Notes: generated from the sequence alone by a model not told the origin. Positions 39,299 to 47,665 are shown, counted from the first letter of the stretch. The stretch: DNA of 64,000 nt from Corynebacterium capitovis DSM 44611 (GCF_030440535.1 NZ_CP047117.1:1488001-1552000), one strand, 5' to 3'. Translations and numbers: made by a program.

Positions 39299-39901
39299 AT
39301 GACGACACTGATAGACGGCCCCGTCACCGGCGCTGACGGCCTAGCCAGGCCCCCGTGGGCGGCGCAGGACGAGCTACTGCGTGCGTATTACGACACAGAA
39401 TGGGGCATGCCCGTGCGCGACGAGCGCGGCATGTTTGAACGTCTCTGCTTGGAGTCGTTCCAGGTGGGGCTTTCGTGGCGCCTGATTCTGCAGAAGCGCA
39501 CCGCCCTACGCAAGGCGTTTTACGGGTTCGATCCCGACTCGGTGGCCGCGATGGACAGTATCGAGCACCTGCTTGACGACGCCGCCTTGATCCGCAACCG
39601 GCGCAAACTCGCGGCCGCCGTGACCAACGCCCGGGCTACCCTCGCGATGCGAGAAGAAGGAACCAACGTGGCGCAGTTCGTCTGGTCTTTTCAACCGGAT
39701 GAAACGCCCGCGCCGGTAGTGATGTCCGAGGTTCCAACGCGCTCGCCCGAATCCGAGCGGTTAGCCGCGGAACTAAAAAAGCGCGGTTTTACCTTCGTGG
39801 GGCCCGTGACCATGTACGCGCTAATGGAATCCACGGGCGTGGTGGACACCAATTTGGTGGGGACGTGGCGCCGCGGTGCGTCAGGGGTGTGGCCTGTTTG
39901 A
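39299..39901 (+). CDS. tag: DNA-3-methyladenine glycosylase I, zinc-less Tag
   Basis: A 200-aa Tag-type helix-hairpin-helix glycosylase excising 3-methyladenine. AYYDTEWGMP, the catalytic-pocket CLESFQVGLSW (Glu38 and Trp46 equivalents) and KKRGFTFVGPVTMYALMESTGVV align well with E. coli Tag. Unusually, the four zinc ligands of E. coli Tag (Cys4, His17, His175, Cys179) read here as Pro, Tyr, Asn and Thr, so no zinc snap can form. The ATG at 39299 has AAGAGG only 2 nt upstream, which is too close, so translation initiation may be atypical. It is divergent from DoxX. Confidence 0.9.
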   Translation: MTTLIDGPVTGADGLARPPWAAQDELLRAYYDTEWGMPVRDERGMFERLCLESFQVGLSWRLILQKRTALRKAFYGFDPDSVAAMDSIEHLLDDAALIRNRRKLAAAVTNARATLAMREEGTNVAQFVWSFQPDETPAPVVMSEVPTRSPESERLAAELKKRGFTFVGPVTMYALMESTGVVDTNLVGTWRRGASGVWPV

Positions 39902-40028
39902 TTAGTTTCACCCGGACAACCGCCCGTTTTCTTGACCCCGCGCCCATCTCAGCAGTCGGCGCCTACAGTGGGCGAAACCAGGTTCCGATGATGACGGCAC
40001 AACGGACAGCAAGGAAGCGATCAGAAAC

Positions 40029-40910
40029 GTGATTGACAGCATCATCCTCAACAACGGCGTCGCCATGCCGCAGCTCGGCTTCGGTGTCTTCCAAGCCCCG
40101 CCGGAAGAAACCTCGCTTGCCGTGGAAACCGCGCTGAGAGCCGGGTACCGGCACATTGATACCGCTGCGGCCTACTTCAACGAACGCGAAGTGGGCGAAG
40201 GCCTGCGTCGCTCCGGTGTCAACCGAGCGGACGTCTTTATCGAAACCAAGGTCTGGATCAGCGACTATGAAGACTCCCGCCACGCCTTCGAGAAGGCGTC
40301 GCGCAAGCTCGGTGTCGACGTGATCGACCTGTTCATCCTCCACCAACCCCTCCCGACCAACTTCGACCGCACGATCGCGGCGTATAAGGGCCTCGAGCAC
40401 CTCCTCGCGGACGGCAAGGTGCGTTCCATCGGCATAAGCAACTTTATGCCGGAGCACGTGCAGCAGCTTCTCGACGCCACGGACGTCGTTCCGGCCATCA
40501 ACCAAGTTGAACTGCACCCGTACTTCCAGCAGCCCGACGTGCAGACGGCCAACGCCCAGCACGGCATCCTGACCCAGGCGTGGTCGCCCATCGGCGGCAT
40601 CACTTTTTACCCGGGCTTCGGAGAGGAGCGTCGCAGCACGCTCCAGGACCCGGTTATCAACGAGATCGCAGGCGCCCACGGGAAGTCTCCGGCGCAGGTC
40701 ATGCTGCGGTGGCACATTCAGGAGGGTCGGCAGGTTATTCCGAAGTCGACCAACGCTGGTCGCATTGCGGAAAACATCGACGTACTCGATTTCTCCCTGA
40801 GCGACGAGGAGATCGCCACGATTGACGCCCTTGACACCGGCGTGCGCGGCGGCCCCGAGCCCGCGGCGATCACCCTCGAAACAAACGGAATGCCGATCCC
40901 GGAGGATTAA
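40029..40910 (+). CDS. Aldo/keto reductase
   Basis: A 293-aa NADPH-dependent AKR of the 2,5-diketo-D-gluconate reductase group. GYRHIDTAAAYFNE holds the catalytic Asp and Tyr, ETKVWISDY the Lys, and FILHQPLP the His. The cofactor loop is IPKSTNAGRIAENI. It should reduce aldehydes or ketones in the cytosol. The start is GTG with AAGGAAG 13 nt upstream. The dehydratase on the other strand begins its stop codon right after this gene. The 127-base upstream gap holds no recognisable element beyond a weak TACAGT. Confidence 0.9.
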   Translation: MIDSIILNNGVAMPQLGFGVFQAPPEETSLAVETALRAGYRHIDTAAAYFNEREVGEGLRRSGVNRADVFIETKVWISDYEDSRHAFEKASRKLGVDVIDLFILHQPLPTNFDRTIAAYKGLEHLLADGKVRSIGISNFMPEHVQQLLDATDVVPAINQVELHPYFQQPDVQTANAQHGILTQAWSPIGGITFYPGFGEERRSTLQDPVINEIAGAHGKSPAQVMLRWHIQEGRQVIPKSTNAGRIAENIDVLDFSLSDEEIATIDALDTGVRGGPEPAAITLETNGMPIPED

Positions 40911-41828
40911 TCACAGGGTGGCGGGGTCCGTGTTGGCCCCGCACAGCACGACGCAGACGGTCTCTTCCGCTGACGCGTTGTAATGGTTCAACCCAGCCAG
41001 CGCGGTAGCCGCCGCGTGCTCGACAGCGAGCCGGTGGTCTGCCCATAGGCCCTCGCGCGCCTGGACGATCTCCGCGTCCGAGACGAGCAGCGACGAGACA
41101 TCGTCGTGGCCGGCGCTTCGCAGCGCCATCTCTGAGGCACGGCGCGCCCCGAGGGAGTCGACGGCGACGGAATCGACGGCGACGTCGACAAGCTGGCCCG
41201 CTTCGAGCGCCGCGTTGAGGGCGCGGCACGTCTCCGGTTCAACGGCAACGGTGCGGATACCGAAGTGCCGGGCGGCCGTCGAGATACCGGAAAACAACCC
41301 ACCGCCGCCGACGGCGACGACAAGGGTGTCGAGCCCGGGGATGGCCTCGCGCAGCTCAAGGAGGAGCGTTCCCGCCCCAGCCGCGACGTAGGGGTCGTCG
41401 TAGGCGTGGGAAGCGAGTGCGCCGGTGTGCGCCGTGAACTCTTCGCACGCTGCTAGGGCATCCGCGTACTGGGTGCCAACAAGGCGAACATCCGCACCAT
41501 AGCTGCGCAACCGCTCCACCTTCACGGATGGGGCGGTTGCGGGGAGGAAGACAGTGGCGCAGACCCCCTCGGCCTGAGCCGCCCACGCGTTAGCCAGTCC
41601 TGCGTTGCCGCCCGAGGCGATCGTTATTCCCGCGTCGGGTAGCGTTCCCCTCTCGCGGTGGGCGCGGATGAAGTTCTGCGCACCGCGGGCTTTGAAGCTG
41701 CCGGTGTGCTGCATGAATTCCAGGCTGTAGTACACACCGGGCCCCGCAGCGATGACAGGAGTTCGCCGCACTCGGCCGGCGACACGCGTCGCGGCCGCCT
41801 CAATATCTGCATAATCCAGCTCCGACAC
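40911..41828 (-). CDS. PLP-dependent serine/threonine dehydratase-like protein
   Basis: A 305-aa fold-type II PLP enzyme. The lysine that binds PLP is in HTGSFKARGA, the substrate loop is ASGGNAGLANA, and the phosphate-binding loop is VAVGGGGLFSG. It resembles catabolic threonine/serine dehydratases and threo-3-hydroxyaspartate ammonia-lyases. There is no regulatory ACT domain, so it is not biosynthetic IlvA. The GTG start is fixed by GGAGG 5 nt upstream. It lies behind a strong tRNA terminator and seems to lack a separate promoter. Confidence 0.85.
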   Translation of the reverse strand: MSELDYADIEAAATRVAGRVRRTPVIAAGPGVYYSLEFMQHTGSFKARGAQNFIRAHRERGTLPDAGITIASGGNAGLANAWAAQAEGVCATVFLPATAPSVKVERLRSYGADVRLVGTQYADALAACEEFTAHTGALASHAYDDPYVAAGAGTLLLELREAIPGLDTLVVAVGGGGLFSGISTAARHFGIRTVAVEPETCRALNAALEAGQLVDVAVDSVAVDSLGARRASEMALRSAGHDDVSSLLVSDAEIVQAREGLWADHRLAVEHAAATALAGLNHYNASAEETVCVVLCGANTDPATL

Positions 41829-41844
41829 GGTGGCCTCCTGGTCG

Positions 41845-41875
41845 AAAAACGCCCCCCGGGCGATTCCGGGGGGCG
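41845..41875 (-). terminator. Intrinsic terminator of tRNA-Ala
   Basis: A perfect 10-bp GC-rich stem (41850-41859 with 41866-41875, six-base loop) is followed on the minus strand by TTTTT. It sits between the tRNA and the dehydratase gene. Confidence 0.85.
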
Positions 41876-41882
41876 GGGAAAG

Positions 41883-41955
41883 TGGAGCTATGGGGAATCG
41901 AACCCCAGACCTTCGCATTGCGAACGCGACGCTCTACCAACTGAGCTATAGCCCC
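41883..41955 (-). tRNA. tRNA-Ala (anticodon CGC)
   Basis: The minus strand folds as a complete tRNA: acceptor stem GGGGCTA/TAGCTCC with the alanine identity pair G3-U70, D-arm GCTC-AGTTGGTA-GAGC, anticodon arm with loop TTCGCAA (anticodon CGC), and T-arm GGGGTTCGATTCCCC. The discriminator base is A. CCA is not encoded. It reads GCG codons, common in this GC-rich genome. Confidence 0.95.
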
Positions 41956-41966
41956 GTGCATGTGCT

Positions 41967-41992
41967 GCAGGGGAGAGGTTACTCTCCCCTGC
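41967..41992. terminator. Perfect hairpin behind the GLPR-like gene
   Basis: GCAGGGGAGAG (41967-41977), loop GTTA, CTCTCCCCTGC (41982-41992) form a perfect 11-bp stem just after the GLPR-like stop at 41998. No T-run follows in either direction, so it may slow polymerase or protect the mRNA end instead of acting as a full terminator. Confidence 0.45.
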
Positions 41993-41997
41993 CGGGT

Positions 41998-43020
41998 TTA
42001 AGAAACTCGCAGCTCAGACCGGCGATCGGCGGAGAGATCCACCGCCTCCACGTAGCTCGGCAGCGCCTCGAAATCGGGGCTGTCGTCGTCCATCGCAACC
42101 ACGAACCCTCCCGGCCGACGCAGCGAGCGGTCCACGGAATCCGTCACGACCCCCAGGCGGGCACGTCGAAGTTGACGGACCCTGCGCTCATGCAGGGCTC
42201 GTTCCTGGCGTACGACGTTGCGCAGCGCGATCATGTAGAGCACCGTGAGCGTAATCGTGAGCGCCGGGGCCACCCAGGCCCACCCCCCAAAGACGTACGC
42301 AACCACAAAACTGAGCACGTCCGCGACGATCAAACCCAGTAGCGTGCGCTGACGGCGCTGGAAGCGATCCGCCTTCGCGGATTTCTCGCGGGCCGGGTCC
42401 CACCCGCCGCGGCCAAGTCGAGTCTGGGCGAAAGCGACGTCGTCCTCAGTAAGCTCGGTGAGCTCACTGGACTCTTCACCGGATTCGTCGCCGACGTCCT
42501 GGGGTTGCTTCTCACTACGATCGCGGTCCAGCTCTGCTGTCTGGGTAACGGCGTTCCCTGCCTCCTTATCGTCATTCGGGTACCCGTAATCGCCAGCGGA
42601 CACGTAGGTCTCGTCGAATGCGTATGGCTCCAGGGCCTCTTCCCCCTGCTCTTCCTCGCGCAGGACGGACACCGCCGTGGAGCCTCCCTGGGGTTCTCCC
42701 TGGGGTTCCTCGACAACTTCCCCGTCTACCTCTAAGTCGCTGTCGACGGGCTCGACAGGTTGCCTTTCCGCCGGCTCGGCCTTCAGGACTTCATAGTCCT
42801 CCCTCGCCTCCGCTTCATCGAAGCGGTGCACGTCGGCGCTGGTGAACTTGGGGCGCCGCCGCGTCGTGATCGGCGCCGACCCACCACTGTGAAGGACCCG
42901 CGTCTCGTTGAAACCCTCCCCCGAGCGGCGGATCGGTTTACTGTTGCCCAGCACCATAGGTGCCAGGACGATGACCCAGACAATGATGATCAGGACGATG
43001 ATCAGGCTGAGACTGCCCAT
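41998..43020 (-). CDS. GLPR/SepX-like divisome membrane protein
   Basis: A 340-aa membrane protein. TM1 is at residues 4-24 (SLIIVLIIIVWVIVLAPMVL), followed by a basic juxtamembrane stretch, a long acidic disordered region (about 60-215, Glu/Gln/Asp-rich), two TM segments (about 230-275), and a C-terminal basic/acidic tail. Position next to rimJ, the MoeA-like gene and galU equals mycobacterial Rv0993-Rv0996. In C. glutamicum the corresponding membrane receptor (GLPR) binds the MoeA-like Glp and links FtsZ to polar growth; in Streptomyces the relative is SepX. That function is inferred here from synteny and topology. Confidence 0.75.
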   Translation of the reverse strand: MGSLSLIIVLIIIVWVIVLAPMVLGNSKPIRRSGEGFNETRVLHSGGSAPITTRRRPKFTSADVHRFDEAEAREDYEVLKAEPAERQPVEPVDSDLEVDGEVVEEPQGEPQGGSTAVSVLREEEQGEEALEPYAFDETYVSAGDYGYPNDDKEAGNAVTQTAELDRDRSEKQPQDVGDESGEESSELTELTEDDVAFAQTRLGRGGWDPAREKSAKADRFQRRQRTLLGLIVADVLSFVVAYVFGGWAWVAPALTITLTVLYMIALRNVVRQERALHERRVRQLRRARLGVVTDSVDRSLRRPGGFVVAMDDDSPDFEALPSYVEAVDLSADRRSELRVS

Positions 43021-43084
43021 CGCGTCGCCGCCTTTCTCGGGGTGGGGGGAACGTGGTTTTTAGGCTATCGCCGGGCACCGAGTT

Positions 43085-43732
43085 TTAGGTCAAGGCGCGC
43101 CCAGAGCGCACAAGCTTGTCGACGGCGCCCGCCCCCGCATCCTCCGCATTGAGGGCGACGAAGTGGTGATCCCTCCACTCGCCGTCGATGTGAAGGTTGC
43201 GCCGCAGGTACCCCTCTTCCCGGAACCCGTTGGCGGCGAGGACTCGGCCCGATGCCGGGTTGTCGGGCAGGTAGGTCGCCGTCACTCGGTGCAACCCGAC
43301 GCGTTCGAGCGCGTGGTCGGTTCCAAGCGCGCACGCCACGGTGGCGATTCCCCGCCCGGTGTAGGGGGTGTGCACCCAGTAGCCGATCCAGCATTCGCTC
43401 ACCGCGCCGTGTTGAATGTTGCCCAGAGTGACCTGGCCCGCAAACTGGCCATTCACCTCGATGACGAGCGGAACAGCAAGACCGTCAGCCGCTAAGCGGC
43501 GCAGGTTGGTCCACGTTGCCCGCCATGCGGATTGCGAGTGCGCTTGGCGCCACGTCCCGGCGACCGTCGGCTCAACCGGGCGCAGTGCGGCTTCGTCGGC
43601 GATGCGCTCCTCGCGCCAGCTCGTGCCATCGGTCGCGCGGAGCGGGCGGAGACGGACACGGGCGCCGTCGGGAAGCGAGAGTGCTGGCGTCGATTCTGGC
43701 CAGCCGGGGTGGTAGCGCGGTAGGAAAAACAC
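43085..43732 (-). CDS. rimJ: RimJ/RimL-type GNAT acetyltransferase
   Basis: A 215-aa GNAT enzyme. The acetyl-CoA pyrophosphate loop is PYTGRGIATVACAL, followed by LHRVTATYLPDNPASGRVLAANGF, EGYLRRNLHIDGEWRDH: a classic RimJ pattern. It should acetylate an N-terminal amino group of a protein. The GTG at 43732 lies 7 bases after the MoeA-like stop; no good ribosome binding site is seen. It is a fixed member of the galU-glp-rimJ-receptor block. Its true target is unknown. Confidence 0.85.
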   Translation of the reverse strand: MFFLPRYHPGWPESTPALSLPDGARVRLRPLRATDGTSWREERIADEAALRPVEPTVAGTWRQAHSQSAWRATWTNLRRLAADGLAVPLVIEVNGQFAGQVTLGNIQHGAVSECWIGYWVHTPYTGRGIATVACALGTDHALERVGLHRVTATYLPDNPASGRVLAANGFREEGYLRRNLHIDGEWRDHHFVALNAEDAGAGAVDKLVRSGRALT

Positions 43733-43739
43733 GGGCCAC

Positions 43740-44996
43740 TTACGTCCGCTGCTGCAAGAAAATGACGTCGACCGTGTCACCGGGACGAACCTGGGTCGTT
43801 TCTTCAGGGATCCGGATCATGGCGTTAGCCTCGGCGAACCCGGCGAGAAGGTGGGCGGGTGCCCCGGTGACGCCGCCGAGGCTCTGCACGACGTAGGCCC
43901 CCGTTTCAGCATCGCGCATGAGGCGAGCGCGGATATATCCGCGACGGTCCCGGATGGACTCGATGGGTCCGAGCGAGCGGGCCTGCACAATGTGGCGGGT
44001 GGGGTTTGTCTTGCCAAGCGCTTGGCGGATCGCAGGCCGGACAAGAGTTTCGAAGATAACAAGGCCGGCAACCGGGTTCGACGGGAGTAGGAAAACGGGG
44101 ATGCGTCCCTCGCCGAGCAACCCGAACCCCTGAACGGAACCGGGGTGCATGGCCACCCGGGTTGTATCGATGTCCCCGAGCTCACGCAACACCTCCTGGA
44201 TTGCGGCGGCCCCGCTTCCCCCGACGGCGCCCGCGATGACGACGATCTCACTGCGTGCGACGTGGTTTGCGATAGTTTCGCGAAGCCGGCGCGGCTCGGC
44301 GTTGACAATACCCACGCGCTGCACATCGGCGCCGGCCTCTTTCGCCGCCGCAGCCAGGGCGTAGGAGTTGACGTCGAAAATTTGTCCCAGCCCCGGCTCC
44401 CGCTCGATGTCAACAAGCTCCAACCCGTAGGACAACACCGCGACTCGGGGCCGGGGGTGGACGAGAACCTTATCGCGCCCCGCCGCGGCGAGGAGACCGA
44501 TCTGCGGTGGGCCAAGCACAACTCCCGCGGAGACGGCCACGTCGCCGGGCTGAATGTCATCACCGGTCTTGCGCACGAAATCCCCCGAGCGGACGGGTCG
44601 CTTCGCGGTCACGCGCTTGCGGCCCAAGTCGGTCCACTCGAGGGGAATAACGGCGTCGGATAGCGTGGGCAACGGCGCACCCGTTGCCACGCGCACCGCC
44701 TGCCGCGGCTGCAGACGCAGTGGCCGTTGAGATCCCGCCTGCACCTCACCGACAACGGGGAGGGATGCATCCGTCACCGCCTCCCCTGGCGGCCCGAGTG
44801 CCACCCCGCCGCCGACGTCAACCGCACGAACGGCATACCCGTCTACGGCGGCCTGCGGGAAACCGGGCAGCGGCTGGGTGGCCGTCACCTCCTCCGCGCA
44901 CATCAGGCCAAGAGCGTCGGTGATGCCGATGCGGATTGGCGCGGGCGTCGGCACCGCGTCGACCACCATCGACAATTGCTCGTCAACGCTGCGCAT
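43740..44996 (-). CDS. glp: Gephyrin-like MoeA homologue (Glp)
   Basis: A 418-aa MoeA-fold protein: LPGFPQAAVDGYAVR (N-terminal domain), VRVATGAPLP, GDFVRKTGDD, PRVAVLSYGLELV, then the LPSNPVAG motif of domain III and an SH3-like C-terminal domain. Two catalytic elements of true MoeA are altered: the STGDEL loop reads SYGLEL, losing the acidic residue, and the SGGVSxG loop reads AGAVGGSG. This fits the corynebacterial Glp, a MoeA relative that binds FtsZ and its membrane receptor instead of inserting molybdenum. The start at 44996 overlaps galU by 14 bases. Confidence 0.8.
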   Translation of the reverse strand: MRSVDEQLSMVVDAVPTPAPIRIGITDALGLMCAEEVTATQPLPGFPQAAVDGYAVRAVDVGGGVALGPPGEAVTDASLPVVGEVQAGSQRPLRLQPRQAVRVATGAPLPTLSDAVIPLEWTDLGRKRVTAKRPVRSGDFVRKTGDDIQPGDVAVSAGVVLGPPQIGLLAAAGRDKVLVHPRPRVAVLSYGLELVDIEREPGLGQIFDVNSYALAAAAKEAGADVQRVGIVNAEPRRLRETIANHVARSEIVVIAGAVGGSGAAAIQEVLRELGDIDTTRVAMHPGSVQGFGLLGEGRIPVFLLPSNPVAGLVIFETLVRPAIRQALGKTNPTRHIVQARSLGPIESIRDRRGYIRARLMRDAETGAYVVQSLGGVTGAPAHLLAGFAEANAMIRIPEETTQVRPGDTVDVIFLQQRT

Positions 44997-45921
44997 ATTC
45001 CTCAATCCCTGGGTTGGCAGCCTCGAAGTCACGCAAGATTTGGGAAATCGCTCGATACAACTGCGGGCCGTACTTCGGGTCGCGCAACCCAAAGTCGACG
45101 TTTGCCGGAATGTACCCTCCCGGGTTGCCCAGATCGTGGCGCCCACCCTCGTGGACAACGATGTGAACTGGATGGCCCTCGCTGATCAAGAGGTCAATCG
45201 CGTCGGTGAGCTGAATCTCGCCACCCTTCCCCGGCTGGATGCGCCGGAGGGCGTCGAAAATCGATCGATCCAGCAGGTAGCGCCCTGTCGCGGCGAGCGT
45301 CGATGGGGCCTCCCCCACCGCGGGTTTCTCCACCATCCCGCGGACGCGTTTTACGTCGAAGCCCTCGAAATCCGCTCCCGCGTCCTCGACATCAAAGATC
45401 CCGTAGTTGAAGACCTCGTCGGGCAGGACGTTGTACGCACAGAGGACGGAGCCGCCGAACTCCTCGCGCACGCGCACCATCTTCTCCATCACCCCGGCTG
45501 GGAGCACGAGGTCGTCCGGAAGCATGACTGCTACGACGTCTTCATCGACCCCCAACGCCGTCTCCGCGCACGCGACGGCGTGGCCCAAACCGAGGGGACG
45601 GTCTTGTTCGACGGCGACTGCCTCAATCAGCTGCGCCGCCCGCGCAACCTTCTCAACCTGCTCCATCTTCCCCCGCGAACGAAGGGTTGCACATAAGTCC
45701 TCGAAGGTGCCGAAGTGCCGCATGATTTCCTGCTTTTCAGGCGCGGTAACAATAACCATGCGCTGCGCGCCGAGCTGGGCCGCTTCCTCGGCGATGAGCT
45801 CGATGCCTGGGGTATCTACGACCGGGAGCAACTCCTTCGGAACTGTCTTCGTCGCGGGCAAAAAACGGGTTCCCATCCCCGCTGCGGGTACGACGACGGT
45901 CTTAACGGTCGGATTGCGCAT
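44983..45921 (-). CDS. galU: UTP-glucose-1-phosphate uridylyltransferase
   Basis: A 312-aa GalU producing UDP-glucose for trehalose, glycogen and cell-wall precursors, and potentially for UDP-sulfoquinovose here. The nucleotide loop is VVPAAGMGTRFLPATKTVPKE, followed by LGHAVACAE, VMLPDDLV, NYGIFDV, VEKP and GGEIQLTDAI. ATG 45921 is chosen because a TAAGCT box lies 8 nt upstream and no ribosome binding site is present. It is divergent from the 5-formyl-THF cyclo-ligase gene. Confidence 0.94.
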   Translation of the reverse strand: MRNPTVKTVVVPAAGMGTRFLPATKTVPKELLPVVDTPGIELIAEEAAQLGAQRMVIVTAPEKQEIMRHFGTFEDLCATLRSRGKMEQVEKVARAAQLIEAVAVEQDRPLGLGHAVACAETALGVDEDVVAVMLPDDLVLPAGVMEKMVRVREEFGGSVLCAYNVLPDEVFNYGIFDVEDAGADFEGFDVKRVRGMVEKPAVGEAPSTLAATGRYLLDRSIFDALRRIQPGKGGEIQLTDAIDLLISEGHPVHIVVHEGGRHDLGNPGGYIPANVDFGLRDPKYGPQLYRAISQILRDFEAANPGIEEYAQR

Positions 45922-45929
45922 AATGAGGG

Positions 45930-45935
45930 AGCTTA
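45930..45935 (-). promoter_or_regulatory. -10 box TAAGCT, probable leaderless start of galU
   Basis: TAAGCT on the minus strand is followed by 8 nt and the ATG at 45921; there is no Shine-Dalgarno. Confidence 0.4.
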
Positions 45936-45985
45936 CCCGCCGCACCCACACCGTTGGGGTTTCAACTCCGTGTAAAAATGCTGCC

Positions 45986-46537
45986 ATGATGACCTCGGCG
46001 CGCGCGAAGGAACTTTTGAGGCGCGAGCTCCTCGCGCGAAGACGACAACTGCGCGATTCCCCTGAACGCAAAGCGGAACTGGACTCCCAGATCACCCGTC
46101 ACGCCCTAGCTTTGGTACGCGAGCTGAACGCCCGGACCGTCGCAGCCTACGACCCCTTTCCCACCGAGCCGGCAGGGCGCGGTTTCCCCGCCGCGCTCGC
46201 CGCTGAGGTGCCAACGTTATTGCTCCCGGTGACCCTCCCCCACGGGCTCATGGCGTGGAAGGACTACGAAGGGTCGGAACAGCTCCCGCCGGGCATCCTC
46301 GCTAGCTGCGATGTGGTACTCGTGCCGGCCGCGGCCGTCGATAAGAGCGGCCTCCGGCTGGGGAAAGGAGGAGGGTACTATGATCGCGCGCTCGCTGGTC
46401 TTAGCGTTCCCACCGCGGCCGTGGTTTACCACGACGAATACGTCCACACCGTCCCCCACGATCCTCACGATGTCGCTGTGTCCGCCATCATCACCGAAGA
46501 AGGTTGGTGGCGCAGCGAGGGAACCAAAACGCCTTAG
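45986..46537 (+). CDS. 5-formyltetrahydrofolate cyclo-ligase
   Basis: A 183-aa MTHFS converting 5-formyl-THF to 5,10-methenyl-THF with ATP. The N-terminus has the RARRRQLRDSPE basic helix, YDPFPTEP follows, and the ATP site is RLGKGGGYYDRAL. Two ATG codons in tandem (45986, 45989) are possible starts; no ribosome binding site is evident. The SAF-domain gene follows after 18 bases. The divergent partner of galU, as in mycobacteria. Confidence 0.92.
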   Translation: MMTSARAKELLRRELLARRRQLRDSPERKAELDSQITRHALALVRELNARTVAAYDPFPTEPAGRGFPAALAAEVPTLLLPVTLPHGLMAWKDYEGSEQLPPGILASCDVVLVPAAAVDKSGLRLGKGGGYYDRALAGLSVPTAAVVYHDEYVHTVPHDPHDVAVSAIITEEGWWRSEGTKTP

Positions 46538-46555
46538 CAGCAGTCCAACAAGGGC

Positions 46556-47185
46556 ATGAAGCTTGTCGACGCCCTCCGCACCCCCAGCTACCGCCGTAGC
46601 GTCTTGATCCGTCGTTGCCTTTCGCTTCTCTTCGTTGGTACCGCCGCGGTTAGCGTTGTGTCATCGCGAGCCGCAGAGCCTCTCGTCGTGTCCTTCGCGC
46701 GAGACGTCAGCGCGGGCTCCGTCGTGGGCGCGGCGGACCTCGAGCTACGTCGCGTGCCGGCTAGTTCTGTACCCGACAACGCGGTGACCGCGGTGGAGGG
46801 GGCAAACGGGAAGGTGCTTGCGGCCGCCGCCTCGGCCGGGGAGATCCTCACCACGACCCGCCTCGTCGGCGCGGAGCTCGCCGACGACCTCACGCAGGGG
46901 GAGACCAGCGGGGAGCCGTTCACAATGGTTCCGGTCGCGCTGGCCGAGCCTGACATCATTCCCATGCTTTACCACGGTGCAACAGTCAGCGTGATTACCG
47001 CGACGGGGGACGCCGCGCGCCCGAGCACAATCGCCACTGGGGGCCGCGTGGTTCTTGCCGGGGGAGCGGAGAAGAAAAACGACGCGACCGTGCTCTTGCT
47101 CTTGCGTGAATCCCAGGCAGCAGCGGTGGCAGCGGCATCCTTGACATCGCCACTGACAGTTGTGCTGGGCAGACCGGGCGTTTAA
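46556..47185 (+). CDS. SAF-domain protein (CpaB/RcpC-like)
   Basis: A 209-aa protein with an N-terminal basic stretch and a TM segment (CLSLLFVGTAAVSVV, residues 20-36), then an extracytoplasmic SAF domain: VVSFARDVSAGSVVGAADLELR and AAAASAGEILTTTRLVG. SAF domains occur in CpaB of Flp pili and in antifreeze-like proteins; no pilus genes are near. It is likely anchored outside the membrane. The ATG follows AAGGG closely. Function unknown; a conserved actinobacterial neighbour of mscL. Confidence 0.8.
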   Translation: MKLVDALRTPSYRRSVLIRRCLSLLFVGTAAVSVVSSRAAEPLVVSFARDVSAGSVVGAADLELRRVPASSVPDNAVTAVEGANGKVLAAAASAGEILTTTRLVGAELADDLTQGETSGEPFTMVPVALAEPDIIPMLYHGATVSVITATGDAARPSTIATGGRVVLAGGAEKKNDATVLLLLRESQAAAVAAASLTSPLTVVLGRPGV

Positions 47186-47236
47186 CGTCTAGCCTTATTC
47201 CAGGTTATGTCAATCCCCTGTCCCGAAAGGTTGAGG

Positions 47237-47665
47237 ATGCTCAAAGGATTCAGAGACTTCATCATGCGTGGCAACGTCATCGACCTCGCAGTCGGTGTCG
47301 TCATCGGTTCGGCGTTTACCGCCGTCGTCACGGCTTTCTCCAACTACATCATCAACCCGCTCATCGCAGGCATCGGCGGCAACGAGTTTGGGTTCGGCTT
47401 CAACGTCATCCCAGGCAACGAGTCGACCTTCGTCAACCTCGGCGCCGTTTTGACTGCGCTGATCAACTTCCTCCTCATCGCGGCAGTGGTGTACTTCCTC
47501 ATCGTCCTCCCGAAGAACAAGTTCGACGAGCTGCAGAAGCGCGCCCGCGGCATCTCAGAGAAGGAACCGGCCCCGACCGACACCGAGCTGCTCACCGAGA
47601 TCCGCGACCTCCTCGCCGGTCAGTCCCCCAAGGATGCGGGCACTCCCCCGCCGGTTGAGCGTTAG
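47237..47665 (+). CDS. mscL: Large-conductance mechanosensitive channel
   Basis: A 142-aa two-TM channel that opens on hypo-osmotic stress. MLKGFRDFIMRGNVIDLAVGVVIG holds the N-terminal helix and TM1; AFTAVVTAFSNYIINPL follows; TM2 is INFLLIAAVVYFLIV; the C-terminal charged helix ends in a proline-rich tail. ATG 47237 is supported by GAAAGG 8-9 nt upstream; the frame is open to 47207. In C. glutamicum it is one of the channels that excretes compatible solutes and glutamate. A strong terminator follows. Confidence 0.95.
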   Translation: MLKGFRDFIMRGNVIDLAVGVVIGSAFTAVVTAFSNYIINPLIAGIGGNEFGFGFNVIPGNESTFVNLGAVLTALINFLLIAAVVYFLIVLPKNKFDELQKRARGISEKEPAPTDTELLTEIRDLLAGQSPKDAGTPPPVER

